Shown here piece after piece: positions 16,166-26,092 of a DNA stretch of 64,000 nucleotides. The position numbers and the translations under genes are program-made. The stretch's first letter is position 1, and every line of letters starts with the position of its first letter. Source of the stretch: Planctomycetota bacterium (GTDB taxonomy: Bacteria > Planctomycetota > Phycisphaerae > UBA1845 > UTPLA1); NCBI GenBank assembly GCA_015654675.1, contig JAATGM010000014.1, positions 1 through 64,000 on the forward strand, written 5' to 3'. The notes under the pieces were generated by a model. It searched no databases. It saw only the letters and a program-made list of their open reading frames with translations, and was not told the origin of the DNA.

Positions 16166-16575
16166 GCCCGTCGTCACGCGGACCTGACAAGCCGCTGGCC
16201 ATCGGCGACCACGGCGAAAGCTTTGCCGCACATCGTTGCCTGATTTTCGCTTAGCACGTCCAAGACAAAGCGCACCGCAATGGGTTTGCAGCCGTGGCCG
16301 ACGAAGAGCAGGAACACAGGCAACACATCCAAAAGCTCCTCGCGGGGGCCGACCATTATCGCCGGTTGTAAGACTTGATCCGCCGTGTAATCACTCAAGC
16401 GGGCCAAGCCCGATCCGCTCCGAGGCGCAAAATTCGGCCATTAAGCAACTTGCGAAAATTGCCATACTATCCCAGGAATGCGTGTTGCGCATGAGCTCGA
16501 AACGCGACTACGACGGCGCGAGCCGGTTCGATCGTAGGACCCGTAGCAAAGCTCTTTTCGAAGGTCCATCCAATC
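16166..16575. other. Intergenic gap of 410 bp
   Basis: No convincing gene. A 77-codon minus-strand frame (16174-16407) has no ribosome-binding site and no family match. A + strand stretch around 16290-16370 reads as a helix-like peptide but is bounded by stops and has no start. It may be a decayed gene remnant. Confidence 0.4.
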
Positions 16576-17652
16576 ATGCGATTTGTCACTCTTGCCGCGC
16601 TGGTCTGCAATGCCGCTCTCGCCGCTGACGCTGACCGCCACAAGCCGTTCTTCGTCGGGATCGGCGACCTGCCCGGTGGCCGCGATCAAAGCTATGCCTC
16701 CGCCATCTCGGCCGACGGGTTGATTGTCGTGGGAAGCAGCAACTCGGCCACGGGCGAGATGGCGTTTCGCTGGACCTTCAAGGATCGGCGTCTCGAACCG
16801 CTCGGCGATCTGCCGGGCGAAAGGGTCTGGAGTCGTGCCAATGCCGTATCGGCAGACGGGTCAGTGATTGTCGGATCCAGCTCGTCGCACTACGGCAACG
16901 AGGCATTTCGGTGGACCGCGGCCGGCGGCATCAAGGGCCTCGGCGATGTCTGCGGCGGCTACTTCAACAGCTCAGCAACCGGCGTGTCGGCGGATGGATC
17001 GGTGGTAATCGGCGAAGGTACGTCGGCGCAGGGCATGGAGGCCTTCCGTTGGACACAGGACGGCGGACTCGTAGGGCTGGGCGTCCGCGGTCGCGCGCGT
17101 TTCGTATCAGCCGACGGCAAGATCGTCATTGGCGATGAATGGAGTCGGTCGACGGGCTCGGTCGAGGCCTGGTTTCGCTGGACGGCCGCCGACGGTGTCA
17201 CGAAGTTCAGCAACTTGCCTCAAGTTGATTTCTCGGGCGGGACTTCCGATGCGTCCGCTCTTGTCGGTAGCGCGGTGTTTGACGGGGTACATCACCCATT
17301 TCGATTCGAGTGGCCGGATCGAATCTCCGTTCTCAAAGAACCGCCCATCGAACATCCGTACACGCGGGTTACGGCGATTTCGAGGAATGGTCGAACCATC
17401 GTAGGTTCGGCCGGCGGAATAGGATCGGGCGAGGCGTTCGTCTGGGATGGCGATGGCGAACCGCAGCCGCTCCGCCAGATTCTGACCGACGATTGCCATC
17501 TAAACGTGACGGACTGGAAACTCTCGGGCGCGACGGACGTCTCAAATGATGGACGCACGATTGTGGGATTTGGCATCAATCCCAAGGGAACGTCGGAGGG
17601 TTTCGTCGCCTATCTCGGACCGCCGCCGCGCGGATCGAAACGCGAGAAATGA
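16576..17652 (+). CDS. Secreted HAF-repeat (beta-propeller-like) protein, no sorting tail
   Basis: A Sec signal (MRFVTLAALVCNAALA) is followed by about seven repeats of roughly 45 residues with the consensus LGDLPGG...S.A..VSADGSVIVG.S.S..G.EAFRWT. These are HAF repeats, thought to form blade-like units. Function is not known; no catalytic motif is visible. The protein has 358 residues and ends in a basic tail (PRGSKREK), while its paralogue at 23296-24426 ends in a PEP-CTERM signal. AAGGT lies upstream of the start. The next secreted protein starts 31 bp downstream on the same strand, suggesting an operon. Confidence 0.8.
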   Translation: MRFVTLAALVCNAALAADADRHKPFFVGIGDLPGGRDQSYASAISADGLIVVGSSNSATGEMAFRWTFKDRRLEPLGDLPGERVWSRANAVSADGSVIVGSSSSHYGNEAFRWTAAGGIKGLGDVCGGYFNSSATGVSADGSVVIGEGTSAQGMEAFRWTQDGGLVGLGVRGRARFVSADGKIVIGDEWSRSTGSVEAWFRWTAADGVTKFSNLPQVDFSGGTSDASALVGSAVFDGVHHPFRFEWPDRISVLKEPPIEHPYTRVTAISRNGRTIVGSAGGIGSGEAFVWDGDGEPQPLRQILTDDCHLNVTDWKLSGATDVSNDGRTIVGFGINPKGTSEGFVAYLGPPPRGSKREK

Positions 17653-17683
17653 TTGAACCTGAATAGGTACCTGGAGAATTCGC

Positions 17684-19219
17684 ATGACGCCGTTGAGTCT
17701 CAGCATCGTGGTTCTCGCTGGGCTGATTTCGGCCCCCAAGTCAGCGAACGCGACGACAAGCGCTCCATGGAAATCACGCGAAGAATTCGTGGCGGCGATC
17801 AAGAGAATCAAAGTCAACATGTCGCCGGACGATGTCCGCCAGATTCTCGGCGCCCCGGACGACATTCGACGTCCGGAGGATTTCGGGGACACCTCGTATG
17901 GTGACTTCAAGGAACTCTGGTGCTACGGCACGGACGGACACAATACTTTCCCGACCCTAGGACGGGTCTGGTTCGGCAACAAATTGACCGTACAGCATTC
18001 GTTCGGAGCCGAGGGCTCAGCGCCAATCATTGGCGAACTGCCCGAGCCGGAGTTGAGGCGACTCCTGCGCCTGATTGATCGCGTCAGTGGACGCGGCTAT
18101 TCGCCGTTGAGGACTATTCAGGTCGTCAACGGGCTTCAAGCGCTCGGGAAGGAAAATGGGGTGGCGGTTCTGAGAGAGTATGTACGCATCCGCACAAGCC
18201 CGAGGGGATTTGAGGGGCCCGATCGCGACATGGGCTTCGTCATGCTGTTGCGCGTACTCTTTGATGTCCCGGCCGACCCGGGATACATGCCGAAAATATT
18301 CGGATTCGATCCGTATCCACCCGAGGATCCATGGGTGGCGCCGCGCTGGCCGATTGTAATCGTGGATGATGTTCCCTTTATGGTTCCGTTTCCCAGCTCG
18401 TTTGGAAACGGCCTTCATCTGGCCCCGCGGTTTCCCGATCCCGAATTTGAGGAATTTGTAAAGTCGTCAGGGTGGCGAGCGAGGCCGCTGGCGCCGGCGA
18501 ACAACCCACTTGCGGCCATGCAGAAGCTCGAGGAATCGCCGCAGTGGACCTATGGCCAGGACGATGATTGGCAGCACTCGGCCAAGTCCGGCCGAGAATA
18601 CATATTCCGGCAGGTTCTCGATCTGCTATACAGCGTCTACCGCGGACAAATTGGCAGCATCGAATGCGACCCGAAGGCGAAGTCGTTTGATCAGGTATTT
18701 GCCGAGGCCACCGCGCTGAACATCCGCTGGGACCCAAGCGCGAATCAATACACCTTCGGCGATGGCACGTCGCTGCCGGTCCCCACACCTGTTGCATATG
18801 GGAGGGACCATTGGAATCCGGATGTACCGGGGTGGAAAATCAATTTGTCGATGCATCGCAAGGATCAGGAGAACATCGAAGTGACCTTTCGTTACTCCGG
18901 CAAGCTGACGATTGAAAAACCGCGTTTCGGCGTGCGGCTGCTTTCGGGTAGCGATCAGCAGCGGGAGGTTGGTAACATCGATTTTCCGATGGGCGCGCCG
19001 CCAATCATGCAACAACCCTCGCAATCGCCCGAGATGAAAAAGATGATGGAGGAGATGCACGCGCGAATGCAGGAAGGCATAAACAAGGCAATTGCCGAAG
19101 GGCGAGGATCAACCAGCGCGAGTTCCGGAATCAACGTTGAGCTCAAGACCGGACAGAAACTAGTTGCCGTGCTCACCTATAACGGCCAGACTTGGACGAG
19201 CCCGGAATTCACTCCGTGA
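17684..19219 (+). CDS. Secreted protein of unknown function, 511 aa
   Basis: An N-terminal signal (about 1-23, ending ANA) is followed by a short segment NMSPDDVRQILGAPDDIR that resembles the SmpA/OmlA-type motif (GMTxxxVxxxLGxP) used in envelope proteins. The remaining approximately 430 residues are not recognised. They contain a Pro/Trp-rich middle, a beta-rich C-terminal part, and a Met/Gln-rich helix (PSQSPEMKKMMEEMHARMQEG). GGAGA sits 7 nt before the start. It follows the HAF-repeat gene by 31 bp and overlaps the 3' end of the convergent OtsB/GH15 gene by 11 bp. Confidence 0.7.
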   Translation: MTPLSLSIVVLAGLISAPKSANATTSAPWKSREEFVAAIKRIKVNMSPDDVRQILGAPDDIRRPEDFGDTSYGDFKELWCYGTDGHNTFPTLGRVWFGNKLTVQHSFGAEGSAPIIGELPEPELRRLLRLIDRVSGRGYSPLRTIQVVNGLQALGKENGVAVLREYVRIRTSPRGFEGPDRDMGFVMLLRVLFDVPADPGYMPKIFGFDPYPPEDPWVAPRWPIVIVDDVPFMVPFPSSFGNGLHLAPRFPDPEFEEFVKSSGWRARPLAPANNPLAAMQKLEESPQWTYGQDDDWQHSAKSGREYIFRQVLDLLYSVYRGQIGSIECDPKAKSFDQVFAEATALNIRWDPSANQYTFGDGTSLPVPTPVAYGRDHWNPDVPGWKINLSMHRKDQENIEVTFRYSGKLTIEKPRFGVRLLSGSDQQREVGNIDFPMGAPPIMQQPSQSPEMKKMMEEMHARMQEGINKAIAEGRGSTSASSGINVELKTGQKLVAVLTYNGQTWTSPEFTP

Positions 19220-21734
19220 GTGCAAGTCGCAGCGCGGCGTTGATCAACCCCAGATGCGAATACGCTTGCGGATGGTTGCCCAACGCCCGCCGCTGCACCG
19301 GGTCATACTCCTCCGGAATCATCCCGGTCGGTCCTGCCAGTTTGCAGTAGTCGTTGAACAACGCCTCGGCGTCGGCCCGTCGGCCAATCAATGCATACGC
19401 CTCGATCAGCCACGAGGTACACAGGTTGAACCCGCCCTCCGACCCGGGCAGACCATCGTCGTATCGATAGCGCATCACAGTCGGCCCGTCGCGCAGCGTC
19501 CGCTCGACGAGCCCGACCGTTCCAACAAAGCGCGGATCGGTCGGCGGAAGCAGCCCCGACAACCCAACGCACAGAGTCGCCGCATCCGGCTCACTGTCTT
19601 CATACGTCGCGGAAAACCCGTTCAGTGCGGGCTTCCAGCCGCGCTCCAGCACGTCCGCCGCAATCTGATCCCGCAACGCGGGCCACTCCGGCCGTCGCCG
19701 ACCCGTATAGGCCGCCACGGCAATCCCGCGATCCACGGTAAGCCAGCACATGACCTTCGAGTGAACGTGGTGCGAAGCCGGCTTGCGCGGCTCCCAGATT
19801 CCGTGATCGGGTTCCTGCCATCGATGGGCGACAGCATTGACCATGTGCTCAGTCAACCGCCAATGGTCCGACGAAAGCGGTGCGCCGCGCGCCGCCAGCA
19901 ACGCAATCAGATCGGCAATCGGCCCGAACACATCGAGTTGCACCTGCTGCGCCGCCGCATTACCCACCCGAACCGGTCGGCTGCCGCGATAGCCCGACAA
20001 TCCGCCAATCTCCGCCTCAGGGCCGAGGTCGTGCCCGTCCACGGTGTAAACTGGACGCAATCGATGCGGGTCCGCCAGCCGATCGAGTACGGCCAGCGCC
20101 CAGTCGAGAAATTTCATGGCCAAGCCGGTATTACCCAACCGAACGAGCGCCGCCGCCGAAAGCGCGGCGTCGCGCGGCCAGCAGTAGCGATAATCCCAAT
20201 TGCGAACGCCGCCGGCATGTTCGGGCAGACTCGTCGTCGCGGCTGCGGCAATCGCCCCGCTCGGCCCATAGGCCAGCGCCTTGAGCACCAGTGCCGAGCG
20301 GCGAACAAGCTCCGTCGCGACCGACGGCACAGCAAGCGTTTCGGCCCAGCCACGCCAGAATTTTTCACTCTGCGAGCGGCGCTGCGGCTCGGCCAGCATC
20401 GCCGGCACAAGACTGCCCGTCCCGTACCGAAGCTCGAGCACAAGCGGCGCGCCACCCAGGTCTACCTCGCACACGGCCGTCTGGTGCGCCCCCTCGTCAC
20501 GAATATCCCACGAAAGTCCGGGGGCAAGCAGCACGATCGGATCAGTCGCGCCTTCAATCTCAACGCCGCCCTGATCCGCGCGCAGCCGCGTATGCGTCCG
20601 CCCGAAGTCGAGCCGCGGCGAGAAAGTGATCGTTACGCGGCCATGCCCGTGAATGACACGAATCAGATCGGTCCGCCCGGCCCGCTGAAACGCGCGGCCG
20701 TCGCTGCAATCAAGGTAGTCCCACACACGAAACGTCGGCCAATGCGTCTCAAGCACGAACGAGTCGCGAACATAGTTCTGAGCCGGCGGTGCCGCGCCAC
20801 CCACCGGCGCAATGTCGAAATATCCGGCCGTCGGGCCTCCCAGCAATTCGGCAAACAACGCCGGCGAATCAATCCTCGGGAAGCAACCCCACACCACCCG
20901 GCCGTTCGGCGCGACCAGCGCCGTCGACCGCTGATCCGAGAGGAGCGACAAGCGCTCGATGGGGATCGCATCTCCCCCCGCCAACCACTCCGCCCGAAGC
21001 TCGGCTAGTCGCGCCAGCAAGTGCGAAACTTCAAGATCGTCGGCCACCCGAAAAGCCGCGCGCGTATTACCCGGCCCGACCTTCACACCCACGTCGGGTC
21101 CGGCCAGCTTCGCGAATGCATCCTCGTCGGTCGCGTCGTCCCCGAAATAGATCGCGGCGGTCGCCCCGACCTGCGTGCGAATTTTCTCCAGGGCCAATCC
21201 TTTGTTGGTCTCCACCACGCTCAGCTCAACCACCATCTTGCCCAGCCGCACGAAAACGCCATGCAGCTTCGCCGGCCCGGCCATGATCGACGCGACCGCT
21301 TGGCTGGCCGCCGGCTCGGCAACGTTTCGATGATGGAAAGCCAAAGCGGCCGGCTTCTCCTCCAACCATGCCCCCGGGCAGCGCGCGGCAATCTCATGCA
21401 ATGCCGTCCCCAGCGTGCTGCGCAATTGTTGCGCCTGCGGCGATAGCGTCGCCGCGTAGCCCGGCTCGAATTCGCTTCCATGACTGCCCACTAGCCGCAG
21501 GCCCGACGCATCGCCGGCGTGCGCCGACAGGTCGCTGAGGCAGCGGCCCGAAATAATTGCAACGTGCGTATGCGGCATGGCCGCCAGCGCCCGCAGTGCA
21601 ATCATCGATTCGCGCATCGGCTTGGCCTCGGCGGGAAGCGCAACGATCGGGGCAAGCGTGCCGTCGTAATCGCTCGCGACGAGCAACACCGCGCTGCGGG
21701 CCAGCTCCTCTATGCGGACGGCCAGGTCGCTCAT
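19209..21734 (-). CDS. otsB: Trehalose-phosphatase fused to a GH15 family hydrolase
   Basis: Residues about 1-240 form a HAD-type trehalose-6-phosphate phosphatase: SDYDGTLAPI (nucleophile Asp), AIISGR and YFGDDATDEDAF. Residues about 245-841 form a glycoside hydrolase family 15 domain with NWDYRYCWPRDA, GIWEPRKP..HHVHSKVMCW, LCTSWLIEAYAL and EEYDP....LGNHPQAYSHLGLINAA. GH15 includes glucoamylases, glucodextranases and acid trehalases; the substrate here is unproven. Coupled by ATGA overlap to otsA upstream. A single chain could therefore release trehalose from its phosphate and also act on an alpha-glucoside. Its 3' end overlaps the convergent gene at 17684-19219. Confidence 0.9.
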   Translation of the reverse strand: MSDLAVRIEELARSAVLLVASDYDGTLAPIVALPAEAKPMRESMIALRALAAMPHTHVAIISGRCLSDLSAHAGDASGLRLVGSHGSEFEPGYAATLSPQAQQLRSTLGTALHEIAARCPGAWLEEKPAALAFHHRNVAEPAASQAVASIMAGPAKLHGVFVRLGKMVVELSVVETNKGLALEKIRTQVGATAAIYFGDDATDEDAFAKLAGPDVGVKVGPGNTRAAFRVADDLEVSHLLARLAELRAEWLAGGDAIPIERLSLLSDQRSTALVAPNGRVVWGCFPRIDSPALFAELLGGPTAGYFDIAPVGGAAPPAQNYVRDSFVLETHWPTFRVWDYLDCSDGRAFQRAGRTDLIRVIHGHGRVTITFSPRLDFGRTHTRLRADQGGVEIEGATDPIVLLAPGLSWDIRDEGAHQTAVCEVDLGGAPLVLELRYGTGSLVPAMLAEPQRRSQSEKFWRGWAETLAVPSVATELVRRSALVLKALAYGPSGAIAAAATTSLPEHAGGVRNWDYRYCWPRDAALSAAALVRLGNTGLAMKFLDWALAVLDRLADPHRLRPVYTVDGHDLGPEAEIGGLSGYRGSRPVRVGNAAAQQVQLDVFGPIADLIALLAARGAPLSSDHWRLTEHMVNAVAHRWQEPDHGIWEPRKPASHHVHSKVMCWLTVDRGIAVAAYTGRRRPEWPALRDQIAADVLERGWKPALNGFSATYEDSEPDAATLCVGLSGLLPPTDPRFVGTVGLVERTLRDGPTVMRYRYDDGLPGSEGGFNLCTSWLIEAYALIGRRADAEALFNDYCKLAGPTGMIPEEYDPVQRRALGNHPQAYSHLGLINAALRLALTE

Positions 21735-23116
21735 GCTCCCAGGGCCTCCAGGAAATTGTCAGCCCAATAAGTCAAATCGTGCCGCCGAACCGCCGATCGC
21801 AGTGTGGCCATGCGGAAGCGCGCTTCGTCAGGCGGCATGCGGAGCGCCGTCTCCATCGTACGAACCATACCATCAATATCGCGCGGATTGACGAGCAACG
21901 CCCGCCGCAACTCGCTCGCGGCACCGGCAAACTCGCTCAGCACCAGCACGCCGGAATTGTTGCGCCGCGACGCCACGTACTCTTTCGCCACAAGGTTCAT
22001 CCCATCCCGAAGCGGCGTGACCATCATGACATCGGCGGCGGCATAGTACGCCACCACTTCGGGCCGTATGAGACTGCGGCGGAAATAATGGACTGCGACA
22101 CCGCCCGGTTCGCTGTACTCGCCGTTAATCCGGCCGACGATCTGCTCGACCTGCGTGCGAATCTCGCGATATTCCGTCACGCTCTCGCGACTCGGAACCG
22201 CGATTTGAATTAACACGCAATCCTCGACGCGCACCTTGCGTCTGCGAAGCATCTCCTCGAAGGCAAGCAATCGCGTGTCGATGCCCTTCGTATAATCCAG
22301 CCGGTCGATGCACAGCAGTATCTTCCGCGAGGCGCCGACGCGGCGGCGAATCTCCATCGCGTGTCGCACCACATGCGGGTCCGCGGCCAGATCGTCGTAC
22401 GACTTGAAGTCGACCGAAATCGGAAATGACCCGACCCGAATCGTTCGACCCTTGTGCCGGAGCCGCGTGTCCGTGCCCTCAGCCGGGGTGTACATGCGGG
22501 CCGAACGCGAAAAATCTTGTGCATCCGAATGGATCTGGAAGCCCACCACGTCGGCCCCCAGCAGACCCTCGATGATTTCCCTTCGCCACGGCAGCCATGC
22601 AAACAGCTCGTCCGGCGGAAACGGTATGTGCATGAAAAATCCGATTCGCAGATCGGGGCGCAGTCCTCGCAAAATGCGTGGCACAAGCTGAAGCTGATAG
22701 TCGTGGACCCAGACAGTATCGCCGCGCCCTGCTGCTCTGGCCGCCGCCCGCGCGAATCGCAGGTTCATCTCGACATACTGCTTCCACCAGGCCCGGTGAA
22801 ACGACGGTGTGCGAATCGCGTCGTGATAGAGCGGCCAGATGGTGCGATTCGAAAAACCAAGATAGTACGATTCGACCTCGGATTGAGAGAGCGGCACCGC
22901 GTGGATGCGAATGCCGTCATGCGTGAACGGCCGCGGCGCCGGCCCCGCCGTCCCTGACCAACCAACCCACACACCGCCTCGATCGCGAAGCACCGGTGCC
23001 ATGGCCGTCACCAGCCCGCCCGGACTCGGACCCCACCCCGCCCCGCGCGCGGAGCGAATCCGCTGCACCGGCAACCGATTCGCAACGACAACAATTCCCG
23101 GCGGGCGTTTGGCCAT
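21731..23116 (-). CDS. otsA: Trehalose-6-phosphate synthase (GT20)
   Basis: Transfers glucose from a nucleotide sugar to glucose 6-phosphate. Visible OtsA motifs are [21 protein letters not shown] (glycine loop), [50 protein letters not shown] and [10 protein letters not shown]. Length 461 residues is typical. Met at 23116 is chosen because GGAGG lies 10 nt upstream; the frame is open from 23143. Its stop overlaps the start of the OtsB/GH15 gene (ATGA), so synthesis and dephosphorylation are translationally linked. Confidence 0.95.
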   Translation of the reverse strand: MAKRPPGIVVVANRLPVQRIRSARGAGWGPSPGGLVTAMAPVLRDRGGVWVGWSGTAGPAPRPFTHDGIRIHAVPLSQSEVESYYLGFSNRTIWPLYHDAIRTPSFHRAWWKQYVEMNLRFARAAARAAGRGDTVWVHDYQLQLVPRILRGLRPDLRIGFFMHIPFPPDELFAWLPWRREIIEGLLGADVVGFQIHSDAQDFSRSARMYTPAEGTDTRLRHKGRTIRVGSFPISVDFKSYDDLAADPHVVRHAMEIRRRVGASRKILLCIDRLDYTKGIDTRLLAFEEMLRRRKVRVEDCVLIQIAVPSRESVTEYREIRTQVEQIVGRINGEYSEPGGVAVHYFRRSLIRPEVVAYYAAADVMMVTPLRDGMNLVAKEYVASRRNNSGVLVLSEFAGAASELRRALLVNPRDIDGMVRTMETALRMPPDEARFRMATLRSAVRRHDLTYWADNFLEALGA

Positions 23117-23295
23117 CAAATAGCAACCTCCGCGCGTCCTCATTATTCGAAGACCCGCGCTGATTCAATGCAGATTCTACGTTTCTTGCCGCAGGGATGG
23201 GACACAATCAGGCAGGCCGCACACTCAACCGTGCGCAGCTGCCGGATTGAGAAATGATTGGTATTGAGAGCCGATTCGGTCGAAAGTTCGCCCGA

Positions 23296-24426
23296 TCAGC
23301 GCCGGCGTCGAAGTGCAAGCGCACCGAGTACAAGCAACGAGACGGTGGCCGGCTCCGGAATGGTGGCGATGAACGCCTCTTTCTGGCCGTCCGGATTGAA
23401 TCCAAATCCGGTAATCGTCCGGCCATCATCCGACACGCCCGTGGCCCACTCCAGCGTCCATCCGCTGAAGTTCAAACCAGCGCCGGCAAGGACATCGGCA
23501 AGTCGCTGCATGCCGCCGGTCGGCGTCCAATAGAACGCCTCTTGCCCAAAGTCGGAATACGAGAAGCCAACGATCGTCGATCCGTCCGCCGAAACGTCAT
23601 ACGCCCGGCTGTCGTGGAACCCGCCAGGCAGATCACCGAGACTGACCAGACCGCTGCCCTGCGTCCAGCGAAACGCCTCAACGCCAAGCGCCGCGGCGCT
23701 CTCGCCGACAATGACCGATCCGTCCGCCGATGCCGCGCGAGCCGCGCTCAGGTACAGGCCGCCCGGCAAGTCGCCGAGGCCGACCATGCCTTCGCCCTGT
23801 GTCCATCGATAAGCTTGCTCACCCTGCGTGCCGATGCCGCTTCCGACAATCGTGTTCCCGTCGTTCGAAATGCCAAGCGCGGTGCTCTTGACCGAACCGC
23901 CCGGAAAGTCACCCAGACTGATCATGCCGGTTGCCTGCGTCCAGCGGAACGCGTTGTACCCACCGGCCACGCCGCTGATGCCGGTCACGACCGAGCCATC
24001 CGCCGACACAGCCAACCCGCGGCTCATGAACTCGCCACCCGGAAGATCGCCGAGTCCGACCAGGCCGGTCGCCTGCGTCCAGCGAAACGCTTGGTATCCC
24101 TCGAATACAATCCCTTGGCCGACGACGACCGAGCCGTCATGGTTCGCCGCGGCGCCGATACCTTCATTCTCGCCGGTGGGCAAGTCACCGAGGTCCATGA
24201 TGCCAGTGGGTTGAGTCCACCGAAAGACATCCTTGCCGTTAAACGCCTCGCTCGAACCGACGGCCACTTTGCCGTCGCCCGAGATTCCGTATGCCTCGCT
24301 GAAAAAGCCCAGCCCGTCGAGATCACCGAGACCGGTGAACGACGGCACGCCGGCCAGCGCCGCGACAGAAGACGAAAACAGAATCGCTAGAAAACTCGCA
24401 CCTGAAACGCCGCGACGGAAAGACAT
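23296..24426 (-). CDS. HAF-repeat protein with PEP-CTERM sorting tail
   Basis: A signal peptide (1-26, ending LAG) precedes about six HAF repeats with the consensus FRWTQATGLVGLGDLPGG..S.A.GVSADGSVVVG.S. The C-terminus IPEPATVSLLVLGALALRRRR is a textbook PEP-CTERM signal: Pro-Glu-Pro, hydrophobic helix, Arg cluster. Such proteins are processed by an exosortase and exported to the surface or matrix. GGAGGTGAAGG directly precedes the start. It is a paralogue of the HAF protein at 16576-17652, which lacks the tail. Function beyond surface location is unknown. It lies 180 bp upstream of otsA on the same strand. Confidence 0.88.
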   Translation of the reverse strand: MSFRRGVSGASFLAILFSSSVAALAGVPSFTGLGDLDGLGFFSEAYGISGDGKVAVGSSEAFNGKDVFRWTQPTGIMDLGDLPTGENEGIGAAANHDGSVVVGQGIVFEGYQAFRWTQATGLVGLGDLPGGEFMSRGLAVSADGSVVTGISGVAGGYNAFRWTQATGMISLGDFPGGSVKSTALGISNDGNTIVGSGIGTQGEQAYRWTQGEGMVGLGDLPGGLYLSAARAASADGSVIVGESAAALGVEAFRWTQGSGLVSLGDLPGGFHDSRAYDVSADGSTIVGFSYSDFGQEAFYWTPTGGMQRLADVLAGAGLNFSGWTLEWATGVSDDGRTITGFGFNPDGQKEAFIATIPEPATVSLLVLGALALRRRR

Positions 24427-24722
24427 CCTTCACCTCCACCAGACGTCGAATCAACTCGCCTTGCTTTGGAAATAAGATCGTCGACGGATGATCCCGCCCG
24501 ATTCAAACCTCGACGATCCCCCGCGCTTCTTTCTCTCTCCCAGCAGGCCGCCTCTTCTATTACAGGATACCATCCTGGCAATTCAAAACGCAAGCCCCCA
24601 TCCAATTCGCGGTGCATGCGACGCGCCGTACAGGCTCAATGTTGCTAAACTCCGGTCGTAAGTGACATTGTGTATTGGCACACAGCCGCGCTAACGAATA
24701 CCGCCAACAGGATCATGCAACG

Positions 24723-25802
24723 ATGAGCCAACCAACTCCCGCTGATATCACCAACGCCCTGCGCCGCGTGATCGATCCCGAACTCCACAAAGACCTCGTA
24801 ACTCTCAACATGGTCAAAAGCGTCGCCATCGAAGGCGGCCGAGTTCAGCTCGGGATCGAGCTCACCACTCCCGCCTGCCCGATGAAAGACACGATTCAGA
24901 AAGACATCGATCGCGAATTGAAACGCATCGACGGCGTTCGCGAAGTGGCGATCGACTGGACCGCCCAGGTCCGCGCGACGGCCAAGCCCCGTACGCAACT
25001 TCCGGGTGTCAAAAACATTGTGGCTGTCGGAGCCGGAAAGGGCGGTGTCGGCAAGTCGACCATCTCGGTCATGCTCGCCGCCGGACTGAGCAAGGCCGGC
25101 GCCAAGGTCGGCCTCATGGACGCCGACGTCTACGGCCCTTCCATCCCCAAAATGATGGGTGTCGAAGACGAAAAACCCGGCGTCCAGGGCGAAAAAATTC
25201 TGCCCATTGTCAGCAATGGCATCGGCATCATGAGCATCGGTTTCATGGTCGAGAGCGAGCGGGCCATCATCTGGCGTGGCCCCATGGTCCACGGAGTCGT
25301 GAAGCAGTTCCTCGACCAGGTGGAATGGGGCGAACTCGACTACCTGATCGTCGACCTGCCGCCCGGCACCGGCGACGTCCCGCTGACGCTCTCACAGTCG
25401 ATCCCGCTCACCGGCGCCGTGGTAGTCTGCACGCCTCAGGAAGTGGCCCAGCTCGACGCCATCCGCGCCTTGCGAATGTATCAGCAGCTCAATGTCGACA
25501 TCCTCGGCATGGTTGAAAACATGAGTTACTTCATCGCCCCGGACACCGGCAAGGAATATGACATCTTCGGCCGCGGCACGATCGAAAAAACTGCCGCCCG
25601 CCTGAAAGTCCCGTTTCTCGGATCGATTCCGCTCAACACAGTCATCCGCATCGGCGGCGACGCCGGCAAGCCCTTCTCGGCCTTTGACAAGGGCGACAAG
25701 GCCACGCAGACCGCAGTCGATCAATTCGTGAAAAACACGGCCGGGCAAATCAGCATTCGAAACATCCTCCGCCCGGCCCCGCTGGAACTGAAGATCACCT
25801 GA
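24723..25802 (+). CDS. mrp: Mrp/NBP35-family Fe-S carrier ATPase, variant without CxxC
   Basis: An N-terminal MIP18/DUF59 domain (about 1-85, DPELHKDLVTLNMVK and PACPMKD) precedes a P-loop ATPase domain with the deviant Walker A GAGKGGVGKST, followed by LMDADVYGPSIPKMMG, PPGTGDVPLTL and ENMSYFIAPDTGKEYDIFG. Mrp/ApbC proteins carry [4Fe-4S] clusters bridged between subunits by a C-terminal CxxC; at that point this protein has IAPDTG and no cysteine pair. Some bacterial Mrp proteins also lack it. The start at 24723 is chosen over 24675 by family length. MoaD follows 35 bp downstream. Confidence 0.9.
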   Translation: MSQPTPADITNALRRVIDPELHKDLVTLNMVKSVAIEGGRVQLGIELTTPACPMKDTIQKDIDRELKRIDGVREVAIDWTAQVRATAKPRTQLPGVKNIVAVGAGKGGVGKSTISVMLAAGLSKAGAKVGLMDADVYGPSIPKMMGVEDEKPGVQGEKILPIVSNGIGIMSIGFMVESERAIIWRGPMVHGVVKQFLDQVEWGELDYLIVDLPPGTGDVPLTLSQSIPLTGAVVVCTPQEVAQLDAIRALRMYQQLNVDILGMVENMSYFIAPDTGKEYDIFGRGTIEKTAARLKVPFLGSIPLNTVIRIGGDAGKPFSAFDKGDKATQTAVDQFVKNTAGQISIRNILRPAPLELKIT

Positions 25803-25837
25803 ACTGGAAAGACGCTCATCGCCCTCCGGAGAGTCCC

Positions 25838-26083
25838 GTGTTACAGGTGACAGTCCGATTCTTCGGCCCCGCCGCAGACCTGGCTGAACTCCCCGAGCGC
25901 AATTACGCGCTCGAAACGGAGACGTCGCTGGGCGCCTTGGCCGGAACCATTGCATCCGACTACCCGCGCCTCGCATCCGCCATGGGAGTCCGCCTCGCCG
26001 TCAACCATCGCTACGTCCCCCTCAATCACATCTTGGCCGATGGCGACGAAGTGGCAGTCATCCCCCCCGTCTCCGGCGGGTAA
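25838..26083 (+). CDS. moaD: Molybdopterin synthase small subunit
   Basis: A beta-grasp protein of 81 residues ending in Gly-Gly (PPVSGG), the tail that is thiocarboxylated and delivers sulfur to precursor Z. Motifs VRFFGPAADLA and VAVIPPVSGG are typical. The start is GTG with GGAG 7 nt upstream. The moaE gene follows after 9 bp, so both subunits of molybdopterin synthase are made together. No other molybdenum cofactor gene is in the window. Confidence 0.92.
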   Translation: MLQVTVRFFGPAADLAELPERNYALETETSLGALAGTIASDYPRLASAMGVRLAVNHRYVPLNHILADGDEVAVIPPVSGG

Positions 26084-26092
26084 GATTCCGCC

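Noticed and set aside
16174-16407. 77-codon minus-strand frame
   Set aside because: No Shine-Dalgarno site, no recognised family; may be a gene remnant but cannot be supported.
19164-21008. 614-codon + strand frame
   Set aside because: Antisense shadow of the OtsB/GH15 gene; product is Arg/Pro/His rich without motif.
23254-24390. 378-codon + strand frame opposite the HAF-repeat gene
   Set aside because: The repeats of the minus-strand gene produce a periodic shadow; signal peptide and PEP-CTERM tail fix the true strand.
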